A DNA stretch of 64,000 nt from assembly GCA_022843605.1 (NCBI GenBank), contig JALHNI010000003.1, forward strand, positions 1 to 64,000, given 5' to 3'. A model generated the notes under the pieces. That model was given only the letters and a program-made list of their open reading frames with translations, was not told the DNA's origin and made no database searches. Numbering within the stretch: the first letter of the stretch is position 1; every line of letters begins with the position of its first letter. Shown in pieces: positions 44,829-54,700 of this stretch. The translations under genes were made by a program, and so were the position numbers. This stretch comes from Bryobacter sp. GTDB taxonomy: Bacteria; Acidobacteriota; Terriglobia; Bryobacterales; Bryobacteraceae.

Positions 44829-46733
44829 TTATCGCGGAGCCGATACCCACTCGCGATAGACCTCGGCCCACGGTGCGCCTTCGCGCCGCGGCCGGCCAGT
44901 CCCCGTCAGCGGGCGTCCGCCGGAGGGGGCGCGCGGCTGGATGACGATCGGTTTCACGAAGCGTTCCAGGTCGGGCAGGTCATAGTCTTCGATCACGCCG
45001 GGGATGATCAGGCTGGCGAGCCCTTCGTGGACCTTCGCCCGAATGACGTCCATGTAGGAGGTGATGCTACCCTCCATCGCCACCCGTTCCACCGGTTCCA
45101 GCAGGGCGGTATGCAGAGCGATCACTCCACCATGCCCGCGTCCGATGATGGACACCCGCGCCGGATCCACCCGTGGATGCTGCTTGAGGGCCCGTAGCGC
45201 TTCCAGGGCGTCCGCCGTTTGGGTGCCCGTCATGGTGCGGCCCAGCAGCAGCGCCCGCATGGCGTTCTGCCATTGTGGGTTGTATTGCCGGGGCGACGCC
45301 TCTTCCGGCCAACCGGTGAGCTTCGGCGCGGTGACGATGTAGCCGGCGGCGGCCATGGCCTTCATTTCGTCGTTGGGCTGCTGGCGCGCGGCCGGATCAA
45401 GATAAAGGATCGCGGGCCGGCGGCCCTCATTGTCCAAGCCGACCCATAGGGCCGGAAGCTGCCCGGCGGCTACTCGCTGCACGACGATCCGCCTCTGGAC
45501 GATCTCCGCCAATTGCTGCCGGGTAGTGGCGCGCAGGGCGGACCGCCGGGCGTACTTCGTTGCGGCCTCGCGGGCGTTGATCGACTGAACGGTTTCGCCG
45601 CCCAGCGACGTCTTCACCTGGCCGGTGGGGGTCGCTTCCAGGTCGCGTTCGTGTTCCGTGTTGAAGGCCGGTTCCGGCGCGGAGGCAGCCGGGGGCTTGC
45701 CCAGCAGGAACTGGTCGAACCAGGCGTAAGTGCTCTCGCGGCGCGGCAGACTCCAGCCGTGGGTATCGTCGAACTCGAAAAAGCCGACGCGATCGGGCAC
45801 GTCCAGAATGCGGTAGGCGCGCCCGGCTTCGGCGAAAGCCTTGCGCGCGCCGGCGATCGGGAAGAAGTCGCGGATGGCGGCATGCATTTTTACGGGCCGC
45901 GGAGCGAAGGCGAGCAGGAAGTCAGAGAAGTCGAGGCCGTCGGCAAGGAAGCCCGCGAAGTTCTGTTCCGCGTCCTGGGGGCCTGGATTCTTCCAGAGCT
46001 CATCCCAACTGGTGAGGTAGCAGGACGGCGCGGCGGCGGTCAGCCGGGGTTCCAACGCCATCAGATAGGCGGACTGCGTGCCGCCCCCGGAGTTGCCGGT
46101 GACGCCGAGGCGATTGCGGTCTACTTCCGGGCGGGTTAACAGATAGTCAATGGCGCGGATGCCGTCCCACACCTCGTAGCGCGCGACATTGCTGCCGGCC
46201 AGAAAGCACTGGGTGCCGCTCATGATGTGCTCACTGGTACCGACGCCCACCAGCGAGCGGCCGTAGTCGGCATCGAAGTACTCTTGGCGCTCGCCTTGCC
46301 CCGGCGGATCGATAGCCAGGACGAGAATGCCTCGTTTGGCCATGCCGATCCAGGCGCGCTGATAGATGGCGATGGCTTTGCCGCTGCTGGAATGGCCGGC
46401 GACGCCGAGGACCGCCGGGAAAGGCCCAGGGCCGTTCGGCACGTAGACGTTCGCCGTGACGTAGAAGCGCGGCAGGCTCTCGAAGATCAGTTTTTCGACG
46501 CGATAGCCGTCGCGGTTGAGGGTGCCGGTGATGCGTGGGTTGAGCGGCGTCTTTACGGCCGGCAGACCGCCCAAGGCGCGCAGGACGGAGTCCCGTACAT
46601 GTTGCTGCCGGGCTCGCACCTGGGCGGGCGTCGAGAGCGCGGCGACCTCCTGCTGGTGGCGGGCAAAGGCTTCACGCGCGAGCGCGTCGAACGGCCCATC
46701 CTGGGCGAGGAACAGGAGCGAGAGAAACAGCAC
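44829..46733 (-). CDS. Tandem alpha/beta hydrolase (acetyl-xylan-esterase-like), second domain degenerate
   Basis: 634 residues, short N-terminal signal (MLFLSLLFLAQ). First hydrolase domain: nucleophile Ser215 in 'GVTGNSGGGTQSAY' and His in 'FDDTHGWSLPRRES' complete an esterase triad of the AXE1/dienelactone type. A second alpha/beta domain (about 400-600) has 'SIIGRGHGGVIALH' where the GxSxG serine would be, so it lacks a nucleophile and is probably structural or binding. Same strand as the 273-residue esterase, 12 bases upstream. Confidence 0.82.
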   Translation of the reverse strand: MLFLSLLFLAQDGPFDALAREAFARHQQEVAALSTPAQVRARQQHVRDSVLRALGGLPAVKTPLNPRITGTLNRDGYRVEKLIFESLPRFYVTANVYVPNGPGPFPAVLGVAGHSSSGKAIAIYQRAWIGMAKRGILVLAIDPPGQGERQEYFDADYGRSLVGVGTSEHIMSGTQCFLAGSNVARYEVWDGIRAIDYLLTRPEVDRNRLGVTGNSGGGTQSAYLMALEPRLTAAAPSCYLTSWDELWKNPGPQDAEQNFAGFLADGLDFSDFLLAFAPRPVKMHAAIRDFFPIAGARKAFAEAGRAYRILDVPDRVGFFEFDDTHGWSLPRRESTYAWFDQFLLGKPPAASAPEPAFNTEHERDLEATPTGQVKTSLGGETVQSINAREAATKYARRSALRATTRQQLAEIVQRRIVVQRVAAGQLPALWVGLDNEGRRPAILYLDPAARQQPNDEMKAMAAAGYIVTAPKLTGWPEEASPRQYNPQWQNAMRALLLGRTMTGTQTADALEALRALKQHPRVDPARVSIIGRGHGGVIALHTALLEPVERVAMEGSITSYMDVIRAKVHEGLASLIIPGVIEDYDLPDLERFVKPIVIQPRAPSGGRPLTGTGRPRREGAPWAEVYREWVSAPR

Positions 46734-46741
46734 GCTTCACT

Positions 46742-47569
46742 TTACAACTCCAGTTTGCCGGCGAACAGCATGTCCTGGAGCTTGAACTTGCGCTTGATCT
46801 CGAGCGGCCCCAACTTCGTCGCAAACTCCACTTCCTTGTCGTCGAGCGTGATCGCCTCGGAGCGTGGGAATAAGAAGAAGAGGGTCATCGTCTTCTCGAG
46901 CGTGGCCATCTTCACGTCTTCGGGCTTGATCGGTTCTTTGCCTTTGCGCAGCAACGACGTGGAGCGGGCCATCACCTGCAGCATCCGTTCTGGATCCCGG
47001 CCGCCTTTGCTTTCCGAACCTTTGCTGGCGGACCCCGGACGCCCCGCACCCATGAGGGGCAGTTTCTCCACCACGATGACGTAGTACGGCTCTTCGTTGG
47101 CCAAAACCGTTTTCGCGTCGGCGGCTGTGGCGGCTTCGTTGCCGAACTTATTGCGCAGTAGGGCTTGCTTTACGGGGAGAGCGCTTTGCCAACGGATCAG
47201 CACGACGGTTTGCGGCGGGCCGCCCATGCCCCCACCCATGCCACCGCCGCCGCCCATACCCCCTCCGCCACCCATGCCACCGCCACCGCCCATGCCGCCA
47301 CCGCCGCCCGAGCTAGCGTCCACATCCGCCCCGCCGCCACCACCTCCGCGCATGCCACCGCCGCCACCCCGGCCTCCGCGTCCACCACCCCCACCGCCTG
47401 GGCCTCCCATTCCGCCTCCCGCCATGGTCGCAGTTGTTTCCCGCGACCATGGCGAAGCCGTCAGCACCCGCTCGACTTCCTTCGTGGACCAATCTGTAAA
47501 GGGCTTTTTGTCCCAAACGTCCGCTGCGATCAGGGTAAACACCAGCGAGAGGGGCACAAACGGTTTCAT
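46742..47569 (-). CDS. Secreted Gly-rich protein with GWxTD-like N-terminus
   Basis: 275 residues. Signal-like N-terminus (MKPFVPLSLVFTLIAADVW), then 'KKPFTDWSTKEVERVLTASP', a pattern often seen in Bryobacterales secreted proteins with a GWxTD-type motif. Residues ~52-118 are almost pure Gly with Met/Arg, including four GGGGGM repeats. The C-terminal half is normal globular sequence ('VVLIRWQSALPVKQALLRNKFG', 'KMATLEKTMTLFFLFPRSEAITLDDKEVEFATKLG'). Function unknown. Starts nine bases upstream of the tandem hydrolase gene. Confidence 0.8.
   Translation of the reverse strand: MKPFVPLSLVFTLIAADVWDKKPFTDWSTKEVERVLTASPWSRETTATMAGGGMGGPGGGGGGRGGRGGGGGMRGGGGGGADVDASSGGGGGMGGGGGMGGGGGMGGGGGMGGGMGGPPQTVVLIRWQSALPVKQALLRNKFGNEAATAADAKTVLANEEPYYVIVVEKLPLMGAGRPGSASKGSESKGGRDPERMLQVMARSTSLLRKGKEPIKPEDVKMATLEKTMTLFFLFPRSEAITLDDKEVEFATKLGPLEIKRKFKLQDMLFAGKLEL
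47206..47410 (-). repeat. Low-complexity Gly-codon tract
   Basis: On the plus strand a CC-rich tract with repeated ccaccgccgcccat-type units, coding for poly-Gly with regularly spaced Met on the minus strand. Units of 18 bases (GGGGGM) occur four times between about 47218 and 47312. Confidence 0.85.
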
Positions 47570-47767
47570 GCCTCAGCGTGTCACGCCGGGTGGATAAGAC
47601 TCTCCAAAGTTTTGTAAAGACCGCCCAAATCGCGTAGCAAAATGAAGCATGTTTACTTATGCGACATTAAATTGAGCTGACTGTTCTATTGTTCGGCAAA
47701 ATCGCCCTAGCCGGGCCACCTGAGAGGCGCGACTACTCTCTCTTAGTGTTAAGAACTTGGCAGCATT

Positions 47768-47795
47768 TTGATGTGCAGCCGTGCTTAACTATAGT
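47768..47795 (+). promoter_or_regulatory. Predicted sigma70-type promoter
   Basis: TTGATG and TATAGT separated by 16 bases, ending about 65 bases before the ATG at 47860. It lies in the ~290-base gap (47570-47859) that separates the Gly-rich gene from the surface-polymer cluster. Nothing else clear is seen in that gap. Confidence 0.5.
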
Positions 47796-47859
47796 CAAAC
47801 AAAGCGAGTACGGACTGTATTGCAGCCCATACCGCGACCTTGTTCAGGAGATCTTTGTC

Positions 47860-48033
47860 ATGATACGTGCCCTTGGAGTGACCCTCATGGTGGCTGGCAG
47901 CCCGACCGTGATGATGGCCTACACGGACCCCGGAACCGGAATGCTGGTCTGGCAGTCAGTTATGGCCGTTTCGATTGGATTCTTGTTCACCACGCGCCGC
48001 ATCCTCGCCCGCGTGTTCAAGCGCAATCAGTAG
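47860..48033 (+). CDS. Small membrane protein heading the surface-polymer cluster
   Basis: 57 residues. ATG 47860 follows CAGGAGA by about 8 bases. The core 'AYTDPGTGMLVWQSVMAVSI' and the following 'GFLFTTRRILARVF' match the small 'AYIDPGTGS' membrane proteins that often precede methyltransferase and sulfatase genes in polysaccharide loci (family knowledge from memory). One or two membrane helices, basic C-terminus. Three bases before the next gene. Confidence 0.75.
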   Translation: MIRALGVTLMVAGSPTVMMAYTDPGTGMLVWQSVMAVSIGFLFTTRRILARVFKRNQ

Positions 48034-48036
48034 GCT

Positions 48037-49449
48037 ATGGCGCAAGTTTCGTTTCGCGACCCCGAAGGTTTCGTGGTTGCTGGATCGGCTGCTAGACCGA
48101 TCTTCCGTGTATCTAAACCGGAAGCCGCTCAACGGCTCCTAACTCTCCTCGATACCCCGATGGGGAAGCAAATGGTTGACGGTGGGGACTTCGTCCGCAC
48201 CGCGCTGGCTTCGCCCGCCGAACGGCGGGCGGTGCTGGACCGGACGCATTCCCCTCAGGGCGCGGTGGTGCTGGAGCATGAACGGGTTTGGCTTCCTACC
48301 TATCCCAGTGAGTGGACGCGAGGCATGCTGCGGGAAGCGGGGCTGTTGACGCTTCGTTTGGCCGAGACTTTGCTCTCCCAGGGACACGGGCTGAAGGATG
48401 CCACCCCCTGGAACATTCTGTTCCGCGGCGCCAAGCCAGTGTTTGTCGATGCTCTCTCCGTGGAAGAACGCGATCCATGCGATCCACTTTGGCGGCCTCT
48501 CGCGCAATTCCTGTCGACCTTTGCTTATCCACTTTGGCTTGACGAATGGAAGGGCGTGGCCGTGCATGAGGCCTTTAACGGACGGCGCGAAGGTTGGCGC
48601 ACCGAGGAGATGTACGCGCGGATCGGCTGGAGGGACCGTCTCCGTCCAGGGGCGTTTTCCTGGATTACGATGGCTGAATGGATGCGCGACGAGGCCAAGG
48701 AAGAGACCTACCGGCCTTCCGCCGTGCGCGATTCCGAGACGGCCCGCTTCATTCTCGGGCGTCTGTTCCGGCGTCTGCGGCGGACGATGGAAGCGGCTTC
48801 GGATGGCCTGGAGCGAGGCACCAGTTGGAGCGGCTACCAGGTCTTTTGCCACTACGACCGTGAGGCGCGCGAGGCCAAGCGCGTGTTTGTGGCCGAAGCG
48901 ATGAAGGGCTCCGGCGACGTGCTCGATCTGGGGGCCAACGATGGCGAGTACTCGCGACTGGCGGCCGAACAGGGCGCGCGAGTCGTCGCCGTCGAAGGCG
49001 ATCCGCAAGCGGCGAACGAGATCTGGCGCCACGCTCACCGGGCTGGACTGAACATCCTGCCGGTGGTGATGAATCTCGCTCAGCCTACGCCGCCCACCGG
49101 ATGGCGGAATCGTGAACAGACCGCATTTTTCGACCGAGCAGCCGGCGAGTTCGACACCGTGTTGATGCTGGCGCTGCTGCACCATCTCACGCTTACCGAG
49201 CGCGTGCCGCTCTGTTGGATCCTGGACCTGGCCGCTGACCTGACCCGTCGCACCCTGATCATCGAGTACGTCAGCCCCGAGGATCCCTTCTACCGCCGTC
49301 TGCTGCGTGGCCGGGACCACCTGCATACCGGCGACACCCGCGAAGCTTTCGAGGCCGAACTCGGCCGCCGGTTTCAGATTCGCCGCCAGCAGCCGATCCT
49401 CGATGGCCGCCGGCATCTCTACTGGTGCGAGAAGCGAATCCATCCGTGA
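48037..49449 (+). CDS. Kinase-like domain fused to SAM-dependent methyltransferase
   Basis: 470 residues. The N-terminal part has a remnant protein/sugar-kinase catalytic look: 'HGLKDATPWNILFRGAKPVFVD' resembles D-x4-N and the following metal-binding D. The C-terminal part from about residue 280 is a class I methyltransferase: 'GDVLDLGANDGEYSRLAAEQG' (SAM loop), 'VVAVEGDPQAAN', 'FDTVLMLALLHHL'. Its TGA overlaps the GTG of the next gene. Likely modifies a glycan or its lipid carrier during surface polymer synthesis. Confidence 0.82.
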   Translation: MAQVSFRDPEGFVVAGSAARPIFRVSKPEAAQRLLTLLDTPMGKQMVDGGDFVRTALASPAERRAVLDRTHSPQGAVVLEHERVWLPTYPSEWTRGMLREAGLLTLRLAETLLSQGHGLKDATPWNILFRGAKPVFVDALSVEERDPCDPLWRPLAQFLSTFAYPLWLDEWKGVAVHEAFNGRREGWRTEEMYARIGWRDRLRPGAFSWITMAEWMRDEAKEETYRPSAVRDSETARFILGRLFRRLRRTMEAASDGLERGTSWSGYQVFCHYDREAREAKRVFVAEAMKGSGDVLDLGANDGEYSRLAAEQGARVVAVEGDPQAANEIWRHAHRAGLNILPVVMNLAQPTPPTGWRNREQTAFFDRAAGEFDTVLMLALLHHLTLTERVPLCWILDLAADLTRRTLIIEYVSPEDPFYRRLLRGRDHLHTGDTREAFEAELGRRFQIRRQQPILDGRRHLYWCEKRIHP

Positions 49450-50816
49450 GGCCTGCGCTCGCCGCCATTTCACTGGCAAATCTCTTTCTGGTGCGCATCT
49501 GGACGGAACTACTCGGCGAGCAGACCGAAGAAATTCCGCCGATCTGGTATGGCGCGGCGTTGCTCAATCTGCTGGCGCTGAGCCTCCTCATCTGGGCGAT
49601 CGCCCGATGGGGAGGCTTCGCCGGCCGCGTGGCGCTCGCCGTGGGCGGGTCGCTGTTACTGGCGAAGGAACTCACCATGGCCGTTGGTCATGATGCCACT
49701 GCGATGAAAAGCTTCATGGCCGGGTTGGTGGCCCAAGGACTGCGTCAAGGCTGGCTGGTGCCGGCCGGAGTTGTGGCGGCGCTGGCGTTGGCCTGGGTGG
49801 CTTGGCGGACCCAGTTGCGCTGGGCTCCGCCGTTGCTGGAGATCTTGTGTCCGATCGTCGTCGTGACGGCCGGTCAGGCCGCTTGGCGGGCCACCTTGCC
49901 GCCGCCTCCTCAGCCCATCACGCGCATGTCCCAGCCGGGCAAGTTCAAGCCCGGGCCGCGTGTGGTTTGGGTGATCTTCGATGAATTCGACGAACGCATT
50001 GTCTTTTCAAGGCGGCCGGCCGGCTTGAAGCTGCCCGCCCTTGACGCTCTGCGCGACGAGGCCATTGCATTTCCTCAGGCCTTCAGTCCCTCGAACTCCA
50101 CGGCGGACTCGATTCCGGCGCTGTTGGGCGATCTCTTTGAGCGCTCCCAAAGCGTTGGCATCCGTTCGGGCGTCGTCGGCTGGTTTTTGCCGTACTGCCG
50201 GAAGTACGGGGCTTCACTGGCGGAATGCCGGTCCTGGCGGATGGACTTGCAGCGGAATAGCTACGCGCTGGGCCTGTTTGGCGCGGTGGGGAGCCAGTTG
50301 CGTAGTCTCTTCGAGTCCAGCCTGTACTCGATTTTCGGCCAGTCCATCACGGTGGAGGCGCATGGGCGTACGGTACTGGAGATGGAGGCGGCGGCGGTGG
50401 CGTTGGCCGGCCGGGGCGACCTGAATCTGGTGTTTCTGCATCTGCCGGTGCCGCATCCGCCCTATGTTTACAACCCGGTGCGCCGGGATCTAAGCGCGCG
50501 AAATCAGGATGAGCGCGGCTATCTGGCGAACCTTGAGTTGGCTGACCGGATGCTGGGCAAGATCCGCGCGGGGCTGGAAGCGAGTGGGCTTTGGACGGGA
50601 ACGAACGTGCTGGTTTCGGGCGATCACGGCTTTCGCCAAGCCCGCCGCATTGGCTATTCGCTGGAGGACCGGCATGTGCCACTCCTCTGGAAACCCGCCG
50701 GTGCCAAGCAGACGCGTGTGGTGAGCCAGCGCTTTGAAACGATCCAGACGGCCGGCCTGATTTCCCGGCTATTGGGTGGTGAGCCAGCGGAGAGCATGCT
50801 CGCGGGGTATCCTTGA
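49446..50816 (+). CDS. Membrane sulfatase/LTA-synthase-fold enzyme
   Basis: 456 residues; GTG start overlapping the previous stop (GTGA). Four to five N-terminal membrane helices (to about 150), then an alkaline-phosphatase-superfamily domain: metal-binding 'VWVIFDEFDERI', nucleophile region 'SPSNSTADSIPALLGD', 'LVFLHLPVPHPPYVY', and 'VLVSGDHGFRQ' with the second metal motif. It resembles phosphoethanolamine/phosphoglycerol transferases and membrane sulfatases. Probably decorates a surface glycan from the periplasmic side. Confidence 0.8.
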   Translation: MRPALAAISLANLFLVRIWTELLGEQTEEIPPIWYGAALLNLLALSLLIWAIARWGGFAGRVALAVGGSLLLAKELTMAVGHDATAMKSFMAGLVAQGLRQGWLVPAGVVAALALAWVAWRTQLRWAPPLLEILCPIVVVTAGQAAWRATLPPPPQPITRMSQPGKFKPGPRVVWVIFDEFDERIVFSRRPAGLKLPALDALRDEAIAFPQAFSPSNSTADSIPALLGDLFERSQSVGIRSGVVGWFLPYCRKYGASLAECRSWRMDLQRNSYALGLFGAVGSQLRSLFESSLYSIFGQSITVEAHGRTVLEMEAAAVALAGRGDLNLVFLHLPVPHPPYVYNPVRRDLSARNQDERGYLANLELADRMLGKIRAGLEASGLWTGTNVLVSGDHGFRQARRIGYSLEDRHVPLLWKPAGAKQTRVVSQRFETIQTAGLISRLLGGEPAESMLAGYP

Positions 50817-50829
50817 GTTCGACCCCTGC

Positions 50830-51714
50830 ATGGCCAAGCCTGATCTTCACCCTAAGCCCGAATCCGTCCCGCTGCCCGAAACGGTACCCGTTCCGTTGCG
50901 GGTCTCCGTCATCGTCATCGCCCACAATCAGGTGGGCGCGTTGCGCCAGTCGCTAGCGGCACTGGAGCGGTCCACGCCGCGCGAGATGCTGGAAGTGCTC
51001 GTTGTCGATGCCGGCAGCGACGATTCCACCCGCGACATTGAGACCGACTTTCCCGCCATCAAGCTGCTGCGTACGCCCAAGAATTTCGGCTGGACGAAAT
51101 CCGCCAACATTGGCACTCGCACCGCCAAGGGCGAGTTCCTGTTCTTTTTGCCTCCGGGCGTTGAAGTGCAAACCGACACGGTGGAGCGTTTAACGGCGCG
51201 GCTGGATGCCGAAAGCGACGTCACGGTCGTTTGCCCGGTGGAGCGCAACTCCTCCGGGGAAACGGTGGGGCGTTCGTTCCAACTGCCGTCTCCGGCTGAA
51301 CTCAGCGCGCGGGTGAGCGGCGGCCAGTGGCCGATGGCGAGCGGCCTTGAGTTTCCGGCCGGCGCGCCGATCATGATCCGACGCCAGGCGATCGTCCAGA
51401 TTAACTACCTGGACGAGAAGCGTTACGGGCAGTTTGGTGCGGACCTGGACCTCTTCTACCAGGTGAAGCGCGGCGGACGGCGAGTGGCGTTGGCTGACGA
51501 TGTCCCGGTGCTGGTGCGCGAACGGCCCACGGAACTGGCCCTGGGGACGGATCCGGTGGACATGGCCCACGGCGCGGCGACTTACACCGGCAAATGGTTC
51601 GGCTTCGGCGCTGGACTGGGCATGCGCGTGAAGCTGGCGCTGTCTCGATTGGGGAGCCTCGATCTCGGTGGCTTCGTCGGAGTGTTAAGCGGCTCAAAGA
51701 CCGATGGCCAATAG
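50830..51714 (+). CDS. Family 2 glycosyltransferase
   Basis: 294 residues from ATG 50830. GT-A fold: 'RVSVIVIAHNQVGALRQSLAAL', 'LEVLVVDAGSDDSTRDI', 'LLRTPKNFGWTKSANIG' and 'GEFLFFLPPGVEVQ', where the usual DxD is replaced by PGVEV, as in some inverting GT2 members. 'QINYLDEKRYGQFGADLDLFYQVKRGG' fits the acceptor-side ED motif region (GADLD). Last gene of the four-gene cluster, 13 bases after the sulfatase-fold gene. Confidence 0.85.
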   Translation: MAKPDLHPKPESVPLPETVPVPLRVSVIVIAHNQVGALRQSLAALERSTPREMLEVLVVDAGSDDSTRDIETDFPAIKLLRTPKNFGWTKSANIGTRTAKGEFLFFLPPGVEVQTDTVERLTARLDAESDVTVVCPVERNSSGETVGRSFQLPSPAELSARVSGGQWPMASGLEFPAGAPIMIRRQAIVQINYLDEKRYGQFGADLDLFYQVKRGGRRVALADDVPVLVRERPTELALGTDPVDMAHGAATYTGKWFGFGAGLGMRVKLALSRLGSLDLGGFVGVLSGSKTDGQ

Positions 51715-54700
51715 CTAGCTGAGAGACTGGGCCGCGGCGCGGCCGGTGAAGAGCTCATAGTGCCGCTGGATCTGCTTTTTCACGCGGGCAATGCTCTCGC
51801 TCTTGATATCGCCGTAGCCGCGGACCTGATCCATCATGGCGAGCAGTTCGAGGATCGGCGCTTCGGTTTCGGGGCGCCAGAGTTCGGCGCATTCCTCCAC
51901 CCAGGCGCGGTACCAGATGATCAGTTCGCGTTCTTCGCGGCGGTGCTGAGCGTAGGCGAAGACGTCCAGCGGACCACCGCGCACGAACTTCAGCATGGCC
52001 AGCACACGCATCCAACCGGCGGCCCAGGGCCCCAGGTTGAGCTTCTTCTTCCAGCCCATCGCCCGCAGCACCGGAGGATGCAGTACGTAGCCGTGCCATA
52101 GGGGATCGCTGAAGGTGCTCTCGATCTCGGCATTCAGTTCCGGGGCGGTGAGCAGGCGGGCGACTTCGTATTCGTCCTTGTAGGCCATCACCTTGTAGAG
52201 ATAGCGGCCGACAACTTCTCGCATGCCTTCGGGCTGCGCTTCGACAAAGTCCTTCCAGAGCTGGGCGTAGGCCTTGCTTTGATAGGCGGTGAGTTTGGCG
52301 AAGTAGTCCACCGGGCCGTCGGTAGCTTTCTTCGGCTTGACGATTGCCTCGACGCGGGCGGCGTCCGTGTAGTAAAGCCGCCCCCACAGGAGGGCTTCGA
52401 GATTGCGCTCGGCTTCGACGCCATTCAACCGGATCGCCTGCTCGAGCGACTCGAGGGGGAGTGGCAGCAGGCCGGCCTGCCAGGCGGCGCCGAGGAGGAA
52501 GATATTGACGGCCAGATGGCTACTGAAGAGCGCTTCGGCAACGCGCGTCGCATCGAGGTAGACGTTGCGGTCCCGCCGCGTGACTTGGGCAACGGTATCG
52601 ACATTCTGCTGCGGCCCCGGCATGGGGAGACGCTGGCGAATTGAGGATGCGGTCGGTACAACGTCGGTGTTGATGACGGCGACGGTGCGGGCGGGGTCGG
52701 CGCACTTCAGGTTGTCCGGGGCGACCACACCGAGGGAGTCGAAACCGAGGATCAGGTCGGCGTTGGCCGTGTTGATGCGGTTCGCGCCGGGCCATTCTTT
52801 GCGGCTGAGGGTGAGGTGTGACACGACGGCGCCGCCCTTCTGGGCGAGGCCAGTCTGGTCCAGGGTGGAGACGCAGAGGCCGTCCAGGGTGGCGGCGGTG
52901 GCCAGCAGCGCGTTGATGGTGATGACGCCAGTGCCGCCGATGCCGGGAGAGAGGATCCGGTAGCCGACGGGGCCGACCTTGGGCAGTTGTTTCGGCTCAG
53001 GAACATCGTCATGCGCCAATGCCGGTAGCTTGCGTACCGGGAGACCGGTGCCCGGCTTGACTTCCACCATGACAAACGACGGGCAATCACCCAGTGCGCA
53101 GGTGTAGTCCTTATTGCAGGACGACTGGTGGATGGTCATCTTCTCGCCCAACGGAGTCATCACCGGCTGCAGGCTCATGCAGTTGGATTGAGTGACGCAA
53201 TCGCCGCAGCCTTCGCAGACTTCGGGGTGGATGATGAGACGTTTGGTGGGTTCATCGGCCTTCCCGCGCGAGCGCGCACGGCGCTTTTCGGCAGCGCACT
53301 CCTGGTCATAGATCATCACCGTGACGCCAGCGATCTTGGGCAGTTCGAGCATGGTGGCTTCGAACTCGATGCGATCGCGGACCTCGGCGATTTTGGCGAA
53401 CCGGCTGCGTTGCCCAGCGTAGAGCTTGGTGTCTTCCACCAGGACGACGATCTTCTTGACGCCTTCGGCGGCCAGTTTCTGGGTGAGTTCGGGCACCGGA
53501 AGGACGCCGGTGGCGGCCTGGCCACCGGTCATGGCGACGTGTCCGTTGTAGAGCAGCTTGAACGTGATGTGGACGTTCGCAGCGACGCAGGCCTGGATGG
53601 CGAGCGATCCGGAATGGAAGTAGGTGCCGTCGCCGAGGTTCTGGAAGATGTGTTCCCGGTGGCTGAAGAGGGACATGCCGACCCAGGGCACGCCTTCGCC
53701 GCCCATCTGCGTGGCATATTCATAGCCACGATTGGTTTCGGGCATCAGGATGCCCATGCCGTGGCAACCGGTGCCGCCGCCGGCGGCTTGGCCGGGCATC
53801 AGCAGCGTTGAGCGGTTGTGGGGGCAGCCGGAGCAGAAATTCGGAAGACGCACCGGGGCGAGCGTGCCCGTGGCCGGGCGCTGCAACTCTTTCACGCGTT
53901 TCGCCAAGCCGGCCTGCGTGAGCACCCGTTCAAGGACGGTGGCGATGATATCCGGGTCGAGCTCGTTGTAGTTGGGGACCAGCGTGTCTCCGGCGCTATC
54001 CACCTTGCCGATGACCTTGGGGCGGGTGGGGAAATCGTAGAGCGCGTCGCGAATCTGCGTTTCGAGGAAGGCGCGTTTCTCTTCGATCACCAGGATGGTT
54101 TCGAGGCCTTCGGCGAACTCTTCGGTGAAGGTTTTCTCGAGCGGAAAGGTCATGCCGTACTTCGCAATGCGGATACCGAGCGCATCGAGCTGGGCGGCGA
54201 TGCCGGCGTCGGAGAGCGCCTGCATGAGGTCGTAGTAGGCTTTACCGGCGGTGGCGATGCCGAGCTTGGCGCGCGGAGCGCCTTCCAGGCGGTTGAGACC
54301 GTTGCGGGCGGCGAAGCGTCGAGCGGCCTCAAGGCGGGGCCCGAAGGCTTCCTGCTCGGCGGCGATGGTCCAGGGGGCGAGCATGCGCGTCTCGCTCTTT
54401 TTTTGATAGCTGTCGGGGACGACAAAGTCGTGCCGGTCGAGATCGAGGTTGACGGTGGCACCGCCGTCGCAGACGTTGGTGACCAGCTTGAGGCCGACCC
54501 AGGAGCCGGAATAGCGGGACATGGCGAGGCCAGCGAGGCCGAGGTCGAGGATCTCTTGCGGATTGCCGGGCACCAGGACGGGCATGGCCCAGTTCATCAG
54601 GCTGAAGTCGCTTTGATGCGGGATGGTTGAGCTTTTCGAGGCGTGGTCGTCACCGGCGAGGACAAGGGCGCAGCCCAGTTTGCTGGTGCCCGCCAGATTG

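Noticed and set aside
47206..47410. CC-rich repeated tract as a CRISPR-like or non-coding repeat
   Set aside because: Units are codon-phased Gly/Met repeats within an intact gene.
47600..47860. Possible riboswitch ahead of the surface-polymer cassette
   Set aside because: I tried to match c-di-GMP, fluoride and cobalamin consensus features and found none.
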